From: Neurospora tetraspora
Lineage: Eukaryota > Ascomycota > Sordariomycetes > Sordariales > Sordariaceae
Length of the DNA: 64,000 nucleotides
NCBI RefSeq assembly: GCF_033439725.1
Contig: NW_026944385.1
Span: 3,877,001 to 3,941,000 of the forward strand
Direction: 5' to 3'
Below, one piece after another: positions 14,112 through 27,507 of this stretch. Positions within the stretch are counted from its first letter, which is position 1. Each line of letters begins with the position of its first letter. Made by a program: the position numbers and the translations under genes. The notes under the pieces were generated by a model. It saw nothing but the letters and a program-made list of their open reading frames with translations, was not told where the DNA came from and made no database searches.

Positions 14112-14223
14112 CTCGTCAGGTCTACAAAATCGACCTCTGACTAGCGGGCGGGCCACTAGTCAGGACCATTAATTCGTACCCGAAACAGGGGGTACCTCCC
14201 CACACCGCCATTTTACTAGCAAA
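14112..14223 (+). repeat. Left terminal inverted repeat
   Basis: 112 bp, ending in GCCATTTTACTAGCAAA. It pairs with the reverse complement of 17270-17395. It contains a nested hairpin, CTGACTAG (14137-14144) and CTAGTCAG (14156-14163). Confidence 0.93.
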
Positions 14224-17200
14224 TCAATATAGATCTATTCAACAACATATTTTTTTAGTTGTATGTAGCCCAATTCCCCGTACTGTCTAACACTCTAAAT
14301 GTACACTAGCCATTTACACTTAACTGCTTACTTCTTAAATTACTTATTTAAATTAATAATATTAATAATTATACTTATCTTTACATACAATTAGTTTTAA
14401 TTATACTCAAACTCCTTTAATTTCATCGTCTTCCTCTATTTCCCTATCGGATTATCCTCTCATTACTATATCCCTTATCTATTACACTATATTTCACTTA
14501 CTTTAAGAATCTGCTAATAGTTCTTTACACCCTGATCCGACGCCCGTTAATTTAATTTCTAATATTAAAGATATTATTGATAATATATAAAGGACGCTCC
14601 ATATAGAGGGGAGAGTTTAAACCGCTATAAAAACGTTTTAGAATAACGGATTCAAAACTATAGCAAATATAGCGAAGGCATTTCGAATTCTTTATAAATA
14701 AGTTATTAACCACTATAAGGGAGCATATTCGAAGGTAAATAATAGAAGTTATAGAACCCTATTGATTGGAGAGGAGGATTTTACTATATATATTTAGATT
14801 AATATATAAATATCCGTTAGTAAATATTACTTATTAATTCTATTAAATAAAATTAACTATACCTTATAGATATTGAAATAACTCTTTAGTAATTAGTTTC
14901 AATTGTGATTGCCTTAATTAGACTAAGCCGTAATAATGATAATAAAGATTCCTCTATCACTATCCTTCGTACTAATAATAGATAAGTATAACGATATTTA
15001 CAATAGGGAGATTTCTATAACGTACGTACTAAGTCTATAGTATAGGTACGTAAAGTTTTATAAATACGAATAGACGTTGAGGAAGTTTTTTATTTCTTTA
15101 ATAATATTATTACTAAATATAAGATTAGGCGAGATAACGTTTGGAATAGTAATGAGTTTAGTTTTAGAGTTAGTATATTAAATAAGGCCTATTATATATA
15201 CATTTATATTAAAAGAATAAAAGTATAGTCCATTAATTTTAATTAGAAACTTATTATTATTATTCTTGAAGCTATCTTTGTATTTGGCTGTACTATATTA
15301 CCCTTCGTCTTATTTCTTGGCGTTAATATTATATATAAATATATTAATAACTCTTTCGATAACGGGATAGTTATTGCCGCTTCTCTACGAGGCTATACCG
15401 ATGACTAGTATACCCTTGATTGGTTTAAGTATTTGGAGGAGTATTTTCGTCCCTTTAATAAAAAGGAGAGGAGAGTTTTGGTACTAGATAATTATAGTAG
15501 TTATTGTACTATCGAATTTTACGAGTAATGTAGGAAGAATAAGGTTATTCTTTTTTTTTTACCCCCTTATTTAATATATTTCCTTTAACCTTTCGACGTT
15601 GGTATCTTCTAAGTTTATAAGTACTTTTACTAAGTTGATATACGTAAGAAGTCAGTATTTAATAACGTTGATTATAATAAGTTGGATTTTTTTGATGGCT
15701 TTAAGTAGGTTCGAAGGAAGGTATTTAAACCCAAGAATATCTATTTTGCTTAGAAGTGTATTAGCTTGAGTCCCTTTAACCTTGATTTGATTCTTTTAAA
15801 GCTTCGTGATCCTTTAACTTTATTAATAAATGATGAGTATATTAAATAGAGGAATGGATACATAGTTTGTTGCGTAGAGTAGGGAATTATTGATCTTGGT
15901 ATAGAATTAGAAACAATACCCTTCTGTATAATAGAATTCGTACTAATAGTTATATTAAGTAGTCCTTCTTTACTTATATTAACTAACTCCTTTATAGTAA
16001 GAGAATTCCTTACTTTAATAGAATTATTTACATTAAAGAAAAAGGATTGTATTATTAAAGATTAGAATAGTATAGTTATATTAGTATTTAACCTCCCCTC
16101 TATTAAAGAATATAGCGAGTATATTGATTAACGGCTTTTGTTTACAATTAAGGGAGATTGCGCTATATTTCCAATAGTTTTATACATATTAGTTAAGTAA
16201 AATAAGGTTAGTAATACCTTTAATCTCGTAGTTATAAGGGAGGTAGAATTTAAACGTAAATGTAAAGAGGAGGTAGTCGAAGAAGTATTGCGTAATTAGC
16301 GTAATATTAACCGTTTATTAAAACGTAGCGGTATTGTTATTATTAGTAATAGTCGATTATGCATTATAATAGATAAATATTAATATATTACCCTTATTAA
16401 GAAGGAAAACGAATATATTTATATTCGAAAGCTTTAATAAGAGTAAAGTATGTTGAGGGTATGGATTAATAGCTTTATTGTAGTATAGAAGGTATAGTTA
16501 ATTAACGAAAAGTTACGGTTAAGGGTTTTTAAGACCCTTAGAATAGAGATTTAAAAGTATATTAAATTATATATTGTAAAGCTCTTTAATAACGATTAGT
16601 TATCTAGTAAATATTGTAAGGAGAGAGTTAATTATTAGTACTATTTTTAAACTGAGAGGTAAAGAGTTATAAATGAAAAGGTTAAGTAATTAGAAGGTAA
16701 ATGTATTATAAGTAACTTAATTCTACTTTTTTATTAGTAACTTCCTAATAATCCGCCTAAACTGTATACTCTATAGGTATTTAATAAAGTAAAAAAGAAG
16801 TTTGTAAATAATATTATTATAGTGTAATTAATAGTAAGGGTATTATACCGTTAAAAAAGGAATTAGAGGAACTAAAGTAGGCTAAGATTATTAAAGATAA
16901 TGAATTAGTAAATATATAGAAAGATTTAGATTGGTAGTATCCTAACGATAGACGATGGGTATAAATAAATTAAGAAGATGAAGAATACGAAGAATATAAA
17001 GACAAGGACGATAATAATATTAATAAAGCTATTTCTAATAATAATGACGACGAGAAGAAAGAGGAAGAGGGTTATAGAGATTTTGATTGTGAGGAAGTTA
17101 ATATTATAAGATAGTATATATTAAAGTAGGTGTGTAATGATAGTTATATAAAATAACGATAATTTTATATATTGATATATATGTTGGTTGTGTTAGCGAT

Positions 17201-17269
17201 ATTGTATACGATTAGAAAATATGGATATATTACTAAAAAAAATTATTGGCTCCGGATGAGCGACTTTCA

Positions 17270-17395
17270 TTTGCTAGCAAAATGGCGGGTGGGGGATATA
17301 CCCCGTTCGGTACAAATTATTAATCGTATACGAGTTAATGGTCCTAACTAGTAGCCCGCCCGCTAGTCAGAGGTCGATTTTATAGACCTGACGAG
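17270..17395 (-). repeat. Right terminal inverted repeat
   Basis: 126 bp. Its reverse complement matches the left repeat almost perfectly over the outer 60 bp. It has about 14 bp more than the left copy in the middle, then rejoins at GCCATTTTGCTAGCAAA. Confidence 0.93.
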
Positions 17396-17766
17396 TACCC
17401 CCTCATTCCCCCCTACCTGGTTGCGACGGAGCAGTGTCGGCTGCCTGCCGTGGAAGCGGGCGTGTGAAGCGGGAACCTGAAATGGAGGTCTGTGCTACAC
17501 ATCAGTCACTAACATCGAGACGGAAAGGGGGTTTAGCTCTTGGCCAGATTCAAGTACCAGTACTTCTGCAGCCTGCATATTGAAGAGGGGTGCTGAGTAT
17601 CTATACCGTGTTCTTGGTCAGCCTCCAACAAAGCTGAAAGTTCCCCAATGGACACTGCCACGAGATTGCATTCCCATTGACCGTTCGTCATCGCAACAAC
17701 TCCCACAAAAGACTAGTCATCCACGTCGACGATCCGCGACGAGAGGAACACGCCCAATTCGTACCT

Positions 17767-19814
17767 ATGGCCTCTCTCAAGCGAAAACGACACCGAGGCG
17801 GAACCAGTACAGGTACGAACTCGTCCGAGGCTGCGTCTGCTGGTGTTGGCGCCGCTACCGCTACCGCTGCTCCATTGGCTTCAGGTTCCCCTGTAACTGG
17901 AACGGCGCGCCGAGCGACACGCCAGACATCGACCGCCCCACTCCCCGTCCTTCCCGACCCGGAACCACCCCGACGACGCCGACGCCGGGACAGCAGTGGC
18001 ACTGGCACTGGCCTTGCCACCGACCAGTCTCCCACCCAAAACGACGCGCCGCGCCCGAACGGGCCACCACCACCACCACCAGCCCTCCGCGGCAAGGAAA
18101 ACATCCCGATGCAGTCCAACTCCCATCATGGACATGCTCCAATCATCAAGACTCGCCTGACGCGTCACACCAGCTTCGACTTTGACCCTCCGGTGCCCAC
18201 GCCGCCCACCAGTTCCAGTTCCAATTCCAATTCCAGCTCGCATCCGAATCCGCATCCGCATCCTCCGCGACCCCACGCCAGCTCCCACCACTCCAACTCT
18301 TCCCATTCCGGTCCCCGTGCAATCGCACCCGCCCGATCAATCACCATCAAGAGCTCAGCAGCCCATCAATCACCCCTCGCACATCCGCACCAGGCGCCGA
18401 CTGCGTCTCCCATACGTGCTCCTGCCCCCACTCCGACTACGGCAATCCTCCCAGGCCCTCTCGCCGGAGGACAGGCACGACACGACTCGGCACGACATGG
18501 CCATGGCCGCTCCGCTGCGGGGCCGGTGGTGCTCCCACACCACAGCATGAACAAAATCATCTCCATGGCACCCTCAGTACCACCACCACAACATCAACAA
18601 CAAACACAGCGCTCACCGATTGCGAGGCCTGGCCCGAGTGGCGGCAAATCAGATAACCCCTCTCGGGCACCCGGCGAGCGGCCAGACCGTAACATCGATA
18701 AGGTCGTGTTGGGTGACATATGCTTCCGGGCATGGTACCCTTCCTACTACGGAAAGGAAGTTCTCGGTGAAGGCCCGCCTAGTGTTGGAACGACGATTGC
18801 CAATGGGACAAACCCTTCGAATCAGGGGGCACATGGACACCAACCCCACCACCAGCCGCCTATGCTCGACCGCCTTTACGTGTGCCCGTGTTGTTTCAAG
18901 TACTCCAAGGAGCTGGTTGCCTGGCGAAGGCATGTTTGCTTGTGCGAGGCTCGGGGCCACATTCCCGGAACCAAGATCTATGTGCATCCAAAAGGACGGC
19001 GGACAGTTCTCGTACCAACAGGGCCGGCTCCCAAGCCTGGAAGGGGTAAACGTGCAAGTATCGGGCAGAAGATGATCGAGGAGGTGATCCAGGATGAAGG
19101 GGAATGGAGTATTTGGAAGGTGGATGGGGAAGAGGACATGGTAAGCACCGCTCCCATAGCCATTCTTACAAAAACATCATCAAGCAAGATTGCTGATATT
19201 TCTTCACAGCTCTTCTGCCAAAACCTCTCCCTATTTGCAAAGCTCTTCCTGGACAACAAGTCGGTGTTTTTCGATGTTAGCGGCTTCCACTACTTCCTGC
19301 TTGTGTTCACTCCGCCTGATCCTCCGACGGACCCGGACTCAGACGTGACCGAGGTCGTCAAGCCTCGCGGTCAAGTCGTCGGTTTCTTCTCCAAAGAGAA
19401 GATGTCATGGGATAACAACAACCTCGCATGTATCCTCATATTCCCACCTTGGCAGCGCAAAGGCCTGGGTGCGCTCCTCATGGGCGTCTCGTACGAGATA
19501 TCTCGACGCGAGGGAATTATTGGGGGTCCCGAAAAGCCCATCTCGGAGCTCGGAAAAAAGGGGTACAAGCGCTTCTGGGCTGGCGAGATAGCCCGTTGGC
19601 TTCTCAGCTTGGAACCGACCGGCACTACACCGGGCGAGGAAACGGTCATCGACATTGAAGAGTGCAGCAAAGCAACCTGGATAGCCCCCGATGATTGCCT
19701 AGCGGTGCTGAGAGAGATGGATGTTGCCGAAGACGCGGGTAGGGGGCCTCCTAAGCCCAAGATTCACGAACCTAGCGAGGAAGAAATGGCCAACGGTCCT
19801 CCGGAACCAGCAGT

Positions 19815-19847
<33 letters not shown>

Positions 19848-19998
19848 GGTGGAGGATGTCCCGCGGGTTCGAATCACCCTGGAAGCTGTGCACAACTGGG
19901 TGACTCGGAACCGCATCAGCTTGGAACGGACCTGCGATCCTGCGGGCTTCATCGACGACTTTATCATGGAGGAGCCCTCTTCAGAGGAAGAGGGATGA
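17767..19998 (+). CDS. MYST-family histone acetyltransferase, Sas2-like
   Basis: Transfers acetyl from acetyl-CoA to histone lysines in the nucleus. The first ATG in frame is at 17767 (MASLKRKRHRGG). A 69-nt intron (19141-19209, GTAAGC...TTCACAG) is in frame and stop-free, but removing it rejoins the conserved block LFCQNLSLFAKLFLDNK, giving 720 residues. The first 320 residues are low-complexity (Pro, His, Ser). Then come the MYST zinc finger (CPCC, 12 residues, H, 3 residues, C) and the catalytic core. Visible parts are the auto-acetylated Lys in LFLDNKSVFFDV, the Cys in NLACIL, the acetyl-CoA loop QRKGLGALL and the general-base Glu in GPEKPISELG. The C-terminal part has a GCA-encoded alanine run and an acidic end. 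I see no chromodomain, which favours the Sas2 or Sas3 side over Esa1; I would not go further. Confidence 0.92.
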
Positions 19999-22961
19999 AA
20001 ACCCCACAAAGCAAGTGACTGCCGGTGCTGCCTAGCTGGGTCATACCATACTAGGCGTCCGCGGCAGCTGTTTGTATAACAACATTTCAGCAAGAGGAGG
20101 CATCCATATCCCATGCAGAAACTTTTTGCAAACTCGGCAATGGTGCCGACGATGCTCTTGTTTGAACATTGTATTCTGGGTAAAGCAACTATTGGCGCCG
20201 CGCCCTCATATGTGCTCTAGGGCGACAGTCTCAGTGGTCGACGTTATGATGGCCGCGACAGATCCTCTAGAAGGAAAAGGATCACTACGATGACGTTTGA
20301 CTATTTATCAGTTTGTACCAGCGAGTGAGTTTTACTTCGGATTCGGACGAGCGAGCATCGAGGGAGAACCCTCACTGACAAGGAACCCACCAGCAATGAA
20401 CCATCTGCTCCCAGTGACCGCAGCAACCGCCCCCCCCAGCAGATCTGCCTGCTGCTTAGTTTCACTGAAGGAACTGCGATGTACTTTCATCAAAGTCGAC
20501 TAATTGTACCAAACAAGTTCCGAGGATACGATGTGATTAGAGGAAGAGGGTCAATGGCATCATCCTGCGCAAAAATCAGGATACCCCAGGGCGCCAGGGG
20601 GTGGACGAGAAGAGCAGCTTGCTCTCGGGGAAGAAGGTATTGGTTGCGAAGAGGGATTATTGCAGTGCAGAGGAGGAATATGACGGAACGCAGTGAGTCC
20701 AGTAGGGCTCCTTCATGTCCATTATCAGACACTACCGCATGTGTAGCTCATGGTTAGGTGGGACTCGTCGGTATAGTAGCAGAAGTGAGGAGAACAACGG
20801 AGCGCGGGAGTTTTGACCCTCCGAAAGAGTCTCATGAACTAGGATAGGAGGAGCTGGGGCAAGTTCGCTCGTCATTCATGATAGGAATATCACACACCCA
20901 TGAAGAACTTCCACGTTGTTAGTATTTGTGATAATCGCAATGCTTTTTTTTTTTTTTTTTTTTTTTAAGTGGCTTTGTGAACGGGGAGTTAATTGGGCGT
21001 ATCTATGTCTATCACCCATTCTTTCATCTTGGACTATCGTAATCTCAAATATTGTATAGCTGATCTAATAACATCGCATAGCAGTAACATGTCATAGTAC
21101 GTACTCATGTCTTACAGGACTCTGCTTGGGCTATAATGTTGCAAAAGGTTGATGATTTGTGAAAAGAAGTTTGGATGTTACATAATCGAACTCCAGATGT
21201 TGAAATGAACTCTATTCTTGCCAGTCCCAAGCAAACCATGGAACAAGAAGAACTGGTTCGTTGAATGAACATGGTACTGTGGCGTTCACAAAATGAGAAA
21301 CGAAACAAAAGACAAGACAAAAGTCATCGTCGTTGCAATGGGAGATGAACTGCTTTTATACTTCTTGTATTTGTATTTGTAGATATCCCTCGTTACTTTC
21401 AAGCAACAACTCCATTCTGATATGGATAAAACACGCGAAATGGGCAAAATGCAAAAGCTCCAAAAATGCACCATATTCCCGCGCATTTACCATCCAGATC
21501 TCATCCACTGTGCGTGCGGGAGGGAGAATGTACCCCACTCCACTTTTGACTGCAAAGTGCAAGTGAATGTCGTTCGGCTGCGCAGTGCGGTTGACGTTGC
21601 TGTTGATATCGACATTTACATTGCCGTTTGGGCAATGCCCGACAGCTTTGACACGAAGCTTCCGCAAATTGGAGATGCGCGCGCGGCATATGTATAGATT
21701 GGATGACGAGACAGAGTAAACAAAGTTTCGGCGCAATTCAACGATGCTATGGATGTGCCTTGTTAAAAGCCATCCAAGCTTTGAATATCTGGTGACAGCT
21801 CCTGTTTCAAAACATCCTAAATCCGGACACAAACAGCGCAAGCTCGAGTTCGACAACTATCGATCGAGCTGTACATTACCGCCTATCGAGCGTCCTATCG
21901 CCACCGCTACCATTTTGGTTGCGATTATGCGCATGCATGCTTTTGTGCAAAGACGCGAGGCGTGAACAGTGAGGAGCGGTTTTATCCTATTCGATCCTGT
22001 CGTCATCACTTGTGTTTTCACAGCCGACACTGGCTGGTTTCGTTTGTTCCACAGTAGCTGTTCCCCCAAAGTGCACTATGTGAAAGTTGAGCTTCAACCA
22101 ATGGCAGCTGTCCATCACAGCTTTTTGGGTGGGGGACACGGGTTGCTTACCCCTGTCCTGAGTGAAGGGAGCCTCAGTGCCTCAGACATCAGTCAACAAT
22201 GGCGGGCAGCAGCCCAAAAATTTTCAGCCAGTATTCACGGCGAGCTTGGCCCGAGAGCTGTCAAGATGATGGCCAAAACAACAAAACCAGCACCAACATC
22301 AGCTGTAGACTGTTGACGGGGAGCTTCTAGCTGAAGCTTGGTTATTTTGCCCTATTAAATCGCAGTTAGCATAGAACTGGGTATGTAAGAAACTTAAATT
22401 TGAGCTCCTCGAGCCAATGAGCTGTGCCACAGAGAAAAAGCTCAGACAGTGTTCCGATTTTGCCCGATTACCTGTCCCTGCTGTGTTCCCATCCTTTTGG
22501 AGGAATGCTGTGAGGAAAAAGCATCAACAACAGCATCACCAGCACGAAACTGCAGGCAAAAGCGAGCAGCAAGTCGTCAAAAAAAGCAGTGACCAACAGC
22601 CCCAGGTTCTGCCCGTCTTGCCCTGCGTGCCACAGCAATTTTCCCCTTCAAAAGACGAAGCACTGGGCAAGCTGGGTGGTCCGACCCACAGAATGGTGGG
22701 CACCAGAAAATGCCTCCGGCCTGAATTGACCAACGAGAGGTGGTGCTTGGCGGTTTGGAGCCGTTGCCCGGACAAGCCCGAGGTTTCCTGCGCTCGCTGA
22801 CCACTTGTTCTTCCCGCACCGACGCACTTTTCCTCTCACCTCCTCTTTTTCTCTCACTCCAGCAGTCCACCTGTCAACTCTCCCTCCTCCAGCTTTTTTC
22901 TCAGCCTTTCCCGACTCGTCCACCTAGTATCTCTTCGAGAGTATACCCAACCATAGACAAA
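19999..22961. other. Intergenic: 3' flank of MYST gene and promoter of subunit 9 gene
   Basis: About 3 kb. It holds a 23-nt T run (20944-20966), an ACAAATACAAATAC-like stretch near 21365, and CT-rich sequence just before the subunit 9 start (about 22820-22862), common upstream of strongly expressed fungal genes. The longest open frames (166 codons minus at 21356-21856, 127 codons plus at 22417-22800) have no protein-like features. Confidence 0.4.
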
Positions 22962-23688
<727 letters not shown>

Positions 23689-25770
23689 ATGCATCCAACC
23701 TTGGACGGGAAATACGGCGAATCCTAGCTGGAGTCATCGCCTGTACATATGGAGAGAGCGGACGAGCCGGCTTGTACGAAAAGGTTCATGGTCATATGCG
23801 GCATTATCCACACCGCATATCCATTGTGAGATGGGGTGAGGGAGTGCATTCGAATCGGCATAGAATTGCAGCATAGACGGAGGAAGGGGCGTATAGACCT
23901 TAGACCGTGGAGTGACGAGCTTTGGCGATCTCTCCGTCTCGTCGGTACTGCCGGCGAACCTGTAAAATAGCCCGGAGCACTCTCACATCGCTCTCAAGGG
24001 AAACATTTCATCCACAAAAAGAAACTCTTCCATTGTCGACCACCACACGGGTTCTCTGCTTGCTTGAAACGTGAAACCGAGATGCATGACATGTTTACAG
24101 TTTCCAACATTGCATCTTGAACCTGCGGCAGCGGCAGTCCTGCGGCATTCCCGCAGTAGGCGCCGGAAACGCTTGTTTTGACGCCCGCTTCGGTATCAAA
24201 ATCTCGAAATTCCGGCCCGAACCAGGAGCTTGATAACGGAGAACTGCCGGGACTTGGACGGCCGGAGTGGATGCAACAAGAGTACGGACAGACGGGGAAC
24301 CGGTGATGGACGACCACGGGGCTCCTGGGGCCTTTCGCGGACGGCAGGGAGGGCGGAGGCGGCCCATCAAGCTCCAGACACGGAGGTGAGCAACTTTCTT
24401 TCGGTCGGGCGGGGCTGGGCCTTCACAACCCCTCCGCTAGGCCTCCGCACCATCGACGGACGGCGAACGAATCCGAGCTCGAGCTGCCAAGTTTCCATCC
24501 ATGTTGGCCACGATCGGGGTGTCTCCACTCCAGACTTGGGACGGAGCGGACAAGAGGTCCAGAGGCCCGCGCTTTGCCTTTTCGTCTCTTCATGCGCCCG
24601 CGTGCGACTGCGACTGCGACGTGCTGCTGCTGTGCCCGTAGCTCGCTAGCTTCGAGGCCAGGGTTGGTGAAGTGATGTGTGGTTGAGCGAGTGAGTACCC
24701 ACATATCGATGGCCCATTTTCACCTTTCGTGGAATAGTGGAGTCATTTTGGCGCTGGCGATGTGACGTCCGATGATGTGTTGTTGGTGTTTTTTGGGATT
24801 TGTTGTTGAAATGATTTGTTCATGGACTGCGGATCTGATGTTTTGGCGTGATGTTCAAAGAGAAGAGAATGTGATGAATTCACATTGAAAAAGAGGTGAC
24901 ACGCACAACAAGCAGAATACAATTCAAAACGATGATCGAAGATAAACAACTGATGCAAGAACAAGACAAAGTTAGAGTGACAGCAGCGAAGAAAGTTGAT
25001 GTGAAGTGGGAGGAGTCCAATTCGCGGGGGACGTCAAGTTCAAAAGGCAAAAGGTAACTTGTGTTCTTTCCCTTTTGAAGCAGCTTGGACCAGACGTTAT
25101 AATTAAGTTTGGCAGCTGCCATGCCAGGGTTTCTATGCGCTTGCCTTAATCGTCCGATACAAATGAACACGGTTGTGCATGCGTCACGTTGTAACGCTCT
25201 TTCCGACTTCAGGAGACCGGTCAAGCGAAAAAGGACATCGAGCCGTCCCGTTCCTTCCTCCCTGTGGTGTAGCAGAACGTCAACTCGACACCATGATTTG
25301 GTTACCCCGCTCAGACAGGTGTTACACAACAGCAGTTGCGAATGGAACGACCCAAGCGGCCAGCCGGTTCAAAGGGTTGTGCATATATTGACCTTTTCTG
25401 CCTCATCTGGCGCTCGGACACGCCAACATATTGGTCGAGGAAAGACCCGGACTGAGAGTGACAAACACTTGTAGTGGATGGTGCCGGATGACCGAATCTG
25501 TAAAACCAGGAGACTTCGAAAATCAACCCACCAAGCCGAAATGGAAAAAGATGCAACAACTTGCCAATACCAATCTCCCCCGGATGGAGAATATCCTGCG
25601 AAGAACTGGGAAAAAAACCGGAGCGCAAAAGCAGCAAAGCAAAGACCGAACAACACAGTAGGTGCTTTGAAAGGGCAACTTTTGAGCCCGAATCACCATA
25701 TTGCTATCATGCCCGTCTATAATCTATGTTACTTGTTTCATCACGCCATCCAATCGTTACATTATATACT
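23689..25770. other. Intergenic between convergent subunit 9 and iPGM genes
   Basis: A 2.1-kb stretch that should hold two 3' untranslated regions. Scattered open frames of up to 121 codons on both strands lack protein-like composition. I see no RNA gene. Confidence 0.4.
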
Positions 25771-27507
25771 TTAGGCCTTGACAAGAAGGTTCTGGCCAGT
25801 CATCTCCTCGGGTTGAGGGAGACCCATAGCCGCAAGAATTGTAGGAGCGACATCACCAAGGACACCGTCCTCCTTCTTGAGGCTCCAGCCCTCAGGGGCG
25901 TTGGCCATGATGAAGGGGACCTTGTTGGTGGTATGGGAGGTCTTGGGCTTGCCGTCAGGGAACTTCATCTCCTCAGCGTTACCGTGGTCGGAGGTAATGA
26001 AGAGGATGTAACCCTCCTTCTTGCAGCCCTCGAGAATCTTGCCAATGGCCTTGTCGGTAGCGGCGCAACCAACGATGGCGGCCTCGTAGACACCGGTGTG
26101 GCCAACCATGTCGGGAGGAGCAAAGTTGTTCATGACGAAGGGGAACTCCTGCTCGCCCATACGCTTGACGACCTGGTTAGCGACACCATCGGCGCTCATC
26201 TCAGGAGCCTTGTCGTAAGTCGCGACGCTCTTGTTGGAAGGAACAAGATCCTGGGACTCATCACGAGTCTCGAGAGGGAAGACCTTCTCGACACCACCGT
26301 TGAAGAAGAAGGTGACGTGGGCGTACTTCTCGGTCTCGGCAATGTGGACCTGCTTGACACCCTGCTTGCCGAGCCACTCGGCGAGCACGTTGTCCATGAC
26401 CTGGGGCTTGAAGGCAACCTCGAAAGGATAGTCGGCCTTGTACTGGGTCATGGTGACGAGCTTGATGTTGGGGAAGGGGAAGTCGGGCAGGGGCGAGCGG
26501 TCGACATCACCCATGAGCTGAGTGATCTGGCGGACGCGATCGGAGCGGTAGTTGAAGAAGAAGACGGTGTCGTCCTCCTTGATGCGGCGCTCATCGCCAC
26601 CGACGATGATGGGCTTGAGGAACTCGTCGTTCTCGCCCTTCTCGTAGCGCTCCTTGACCGTCTGGACGGGGTCGGTGCTCTCCTCACCCTCGCCGAGGTA
26701 CAAGCCCTTGAGGGCAACCTCGACACGCTCCCATCTCTTATCGCGATCCATGGCATAGTAACGGCCGACAACGGTGGCAAGCTCACCAATGCCAATCTCC
26801 TTAATGGTGTCAAGGAGCTCCTGCATGTAACCAGCGCCGGACTTGGGGTCGGTGTCGCGGCCATCGCCGAAGAAGTGGATGTAAACCTTGGGGACGCCAG
26901 CCTCCTTGGCAGCCTTGAGGAGGGCATAGAGATGTGTCTGCTTGGCGTGCTATGGGAAGAGGACTGTCAGCAATTGTGAAGACTCCAACTATCATCTGCT
27001 ATCAGTGAACATTGACCACTTACAACACCGCCGTGGGAGACGAGACCGCAGAGGTGGAGACGGCCGTTGCCGTTCTTCGCCCTCTCAAAGGTAGCCTTGA
27101 TGACGTCGTTCTGGCCAAGCTCTCCCTTTTTGATAGTCTGATCGATACGGACAACGTCTTGCCAGACGACACGGCCGGCGCCAATGTTGAGATGTCCAAC
27201 TTCGGAGTTACCCATGAGACCCTCGGGGAGACCGACGGCGAGGGAGGAAGCATCAAGCTCAGTGAAACCGGTGGCGCTCTTGGACAGCTCGTCCATCACA
27301 GGGGTCTCGGCGGCGGCGATGGCATCGCCGTTCTTGGGGGACTCCTCGGAGGGAATACCCCAACCGTCAATCACGACTATAGGACGATCGGATGAGCATC
27401 ATGATCAACCAGGCCAGTTCCAGGTAAACTAGCATGTAACACGCGACCAGCGCGTAGTCAGGACGGCGGGCGGACGTACTCAAGCAGGCCTTGTGGGCGG
27501 GAGCCAT
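25771..27507 (-). CDS. 2,3-bisphosphoglycerate-independent phosphoglycerate mutase
   Basis: Interconverts 3- and 2-phosphoglycerate in glycolysis through a phosphoserine on a two-manganese site. Three exons (27507-27480, 27376-27024, 26949-25771) with introns of about 103 and 74 nt give 519 residues, close to the usual 510-520. The first exon is 28 nt (MAPAHKACL, then I split across the intron). Visible parts are the first metal ligand in VIDGWG, the nucleophilic Ser in GNSEVGHLN, the substrate-binding segment HFFGDGRDTDP, and the late metal ligands DHGNAEEM and SHTTNKVPF. The protein ends in GQNLLVKA. Budding yeast uses the unrelated cofactor-dependent mutase, whereas filamentous ascomycetes use this enzyme, so the gene fits the organism. 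It is divergent from the Med9 gene. Confidence 0.96.

Larger units (their letters stand above)
14112..17395 (+). mobile_element. RIP-damaged Fot1/pogo-type (Tc1/mariner superfamily) DNA transposon, 3284 bp
   Basis: The element is bounded by long terminal inverted repeats beginning CTCGTCAGGTCTA and is flanked by TA on both sides (14110-14111 and 17396-17397), the target duplication of Tc1/mariner elements. The interior is very AT-rich and dense in TpA. Differences between the two repeats are largely C/T and G/A transitions in CpA/TpG context, which is the RIP signature. On the plus strand, a stretch at about 15270-15620 still shows the DDE transposase core in one frame: a LDWFK-like block (15417), LVLDN followed by SS..CTIEFYE (15478-15526) and PFDVGIF (15589-15609). 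An acidic segment (EEEYEEYKDKDD) lies near 16980. Stops are frequent, so no transposase can be made. The element is larger than Fot1 (about 1.9 kb), and I do not know a family name. It separates the divergent 1037-residue and MYST genes. Confidence 0.93.

Noticed and set aside
17580-17766. Extension of the MYST protein upstream to 17677
   Set aside because: The codon at 17677 is TTG; the first ATG in frame is 17767 and the extra residues match nothing known.
19860-19875. GGTTCGAATC, a tRNA B-box-like sequence
   Set aside because: It lies inside the MYST coding sequence and has no acceptor stem or A box around it.
21356-21856. 166-codon minus-strand frame
   Set aside because: No recognisable domain, biased toward chance residues, and overlapped by other frames of similar length.
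22417-22800. 127-codon plus-strand frame before the subunit 9 gene
   Set aside because: It lies in the promoter of that gene and has low-complexity Gln/His/Lys content without family resemblance.
25726-26979. 417-codon plus-strand frame
   Set aside because: It is the antisense shadow of the phosphoglycerate mutase gene, a result of codon bias.
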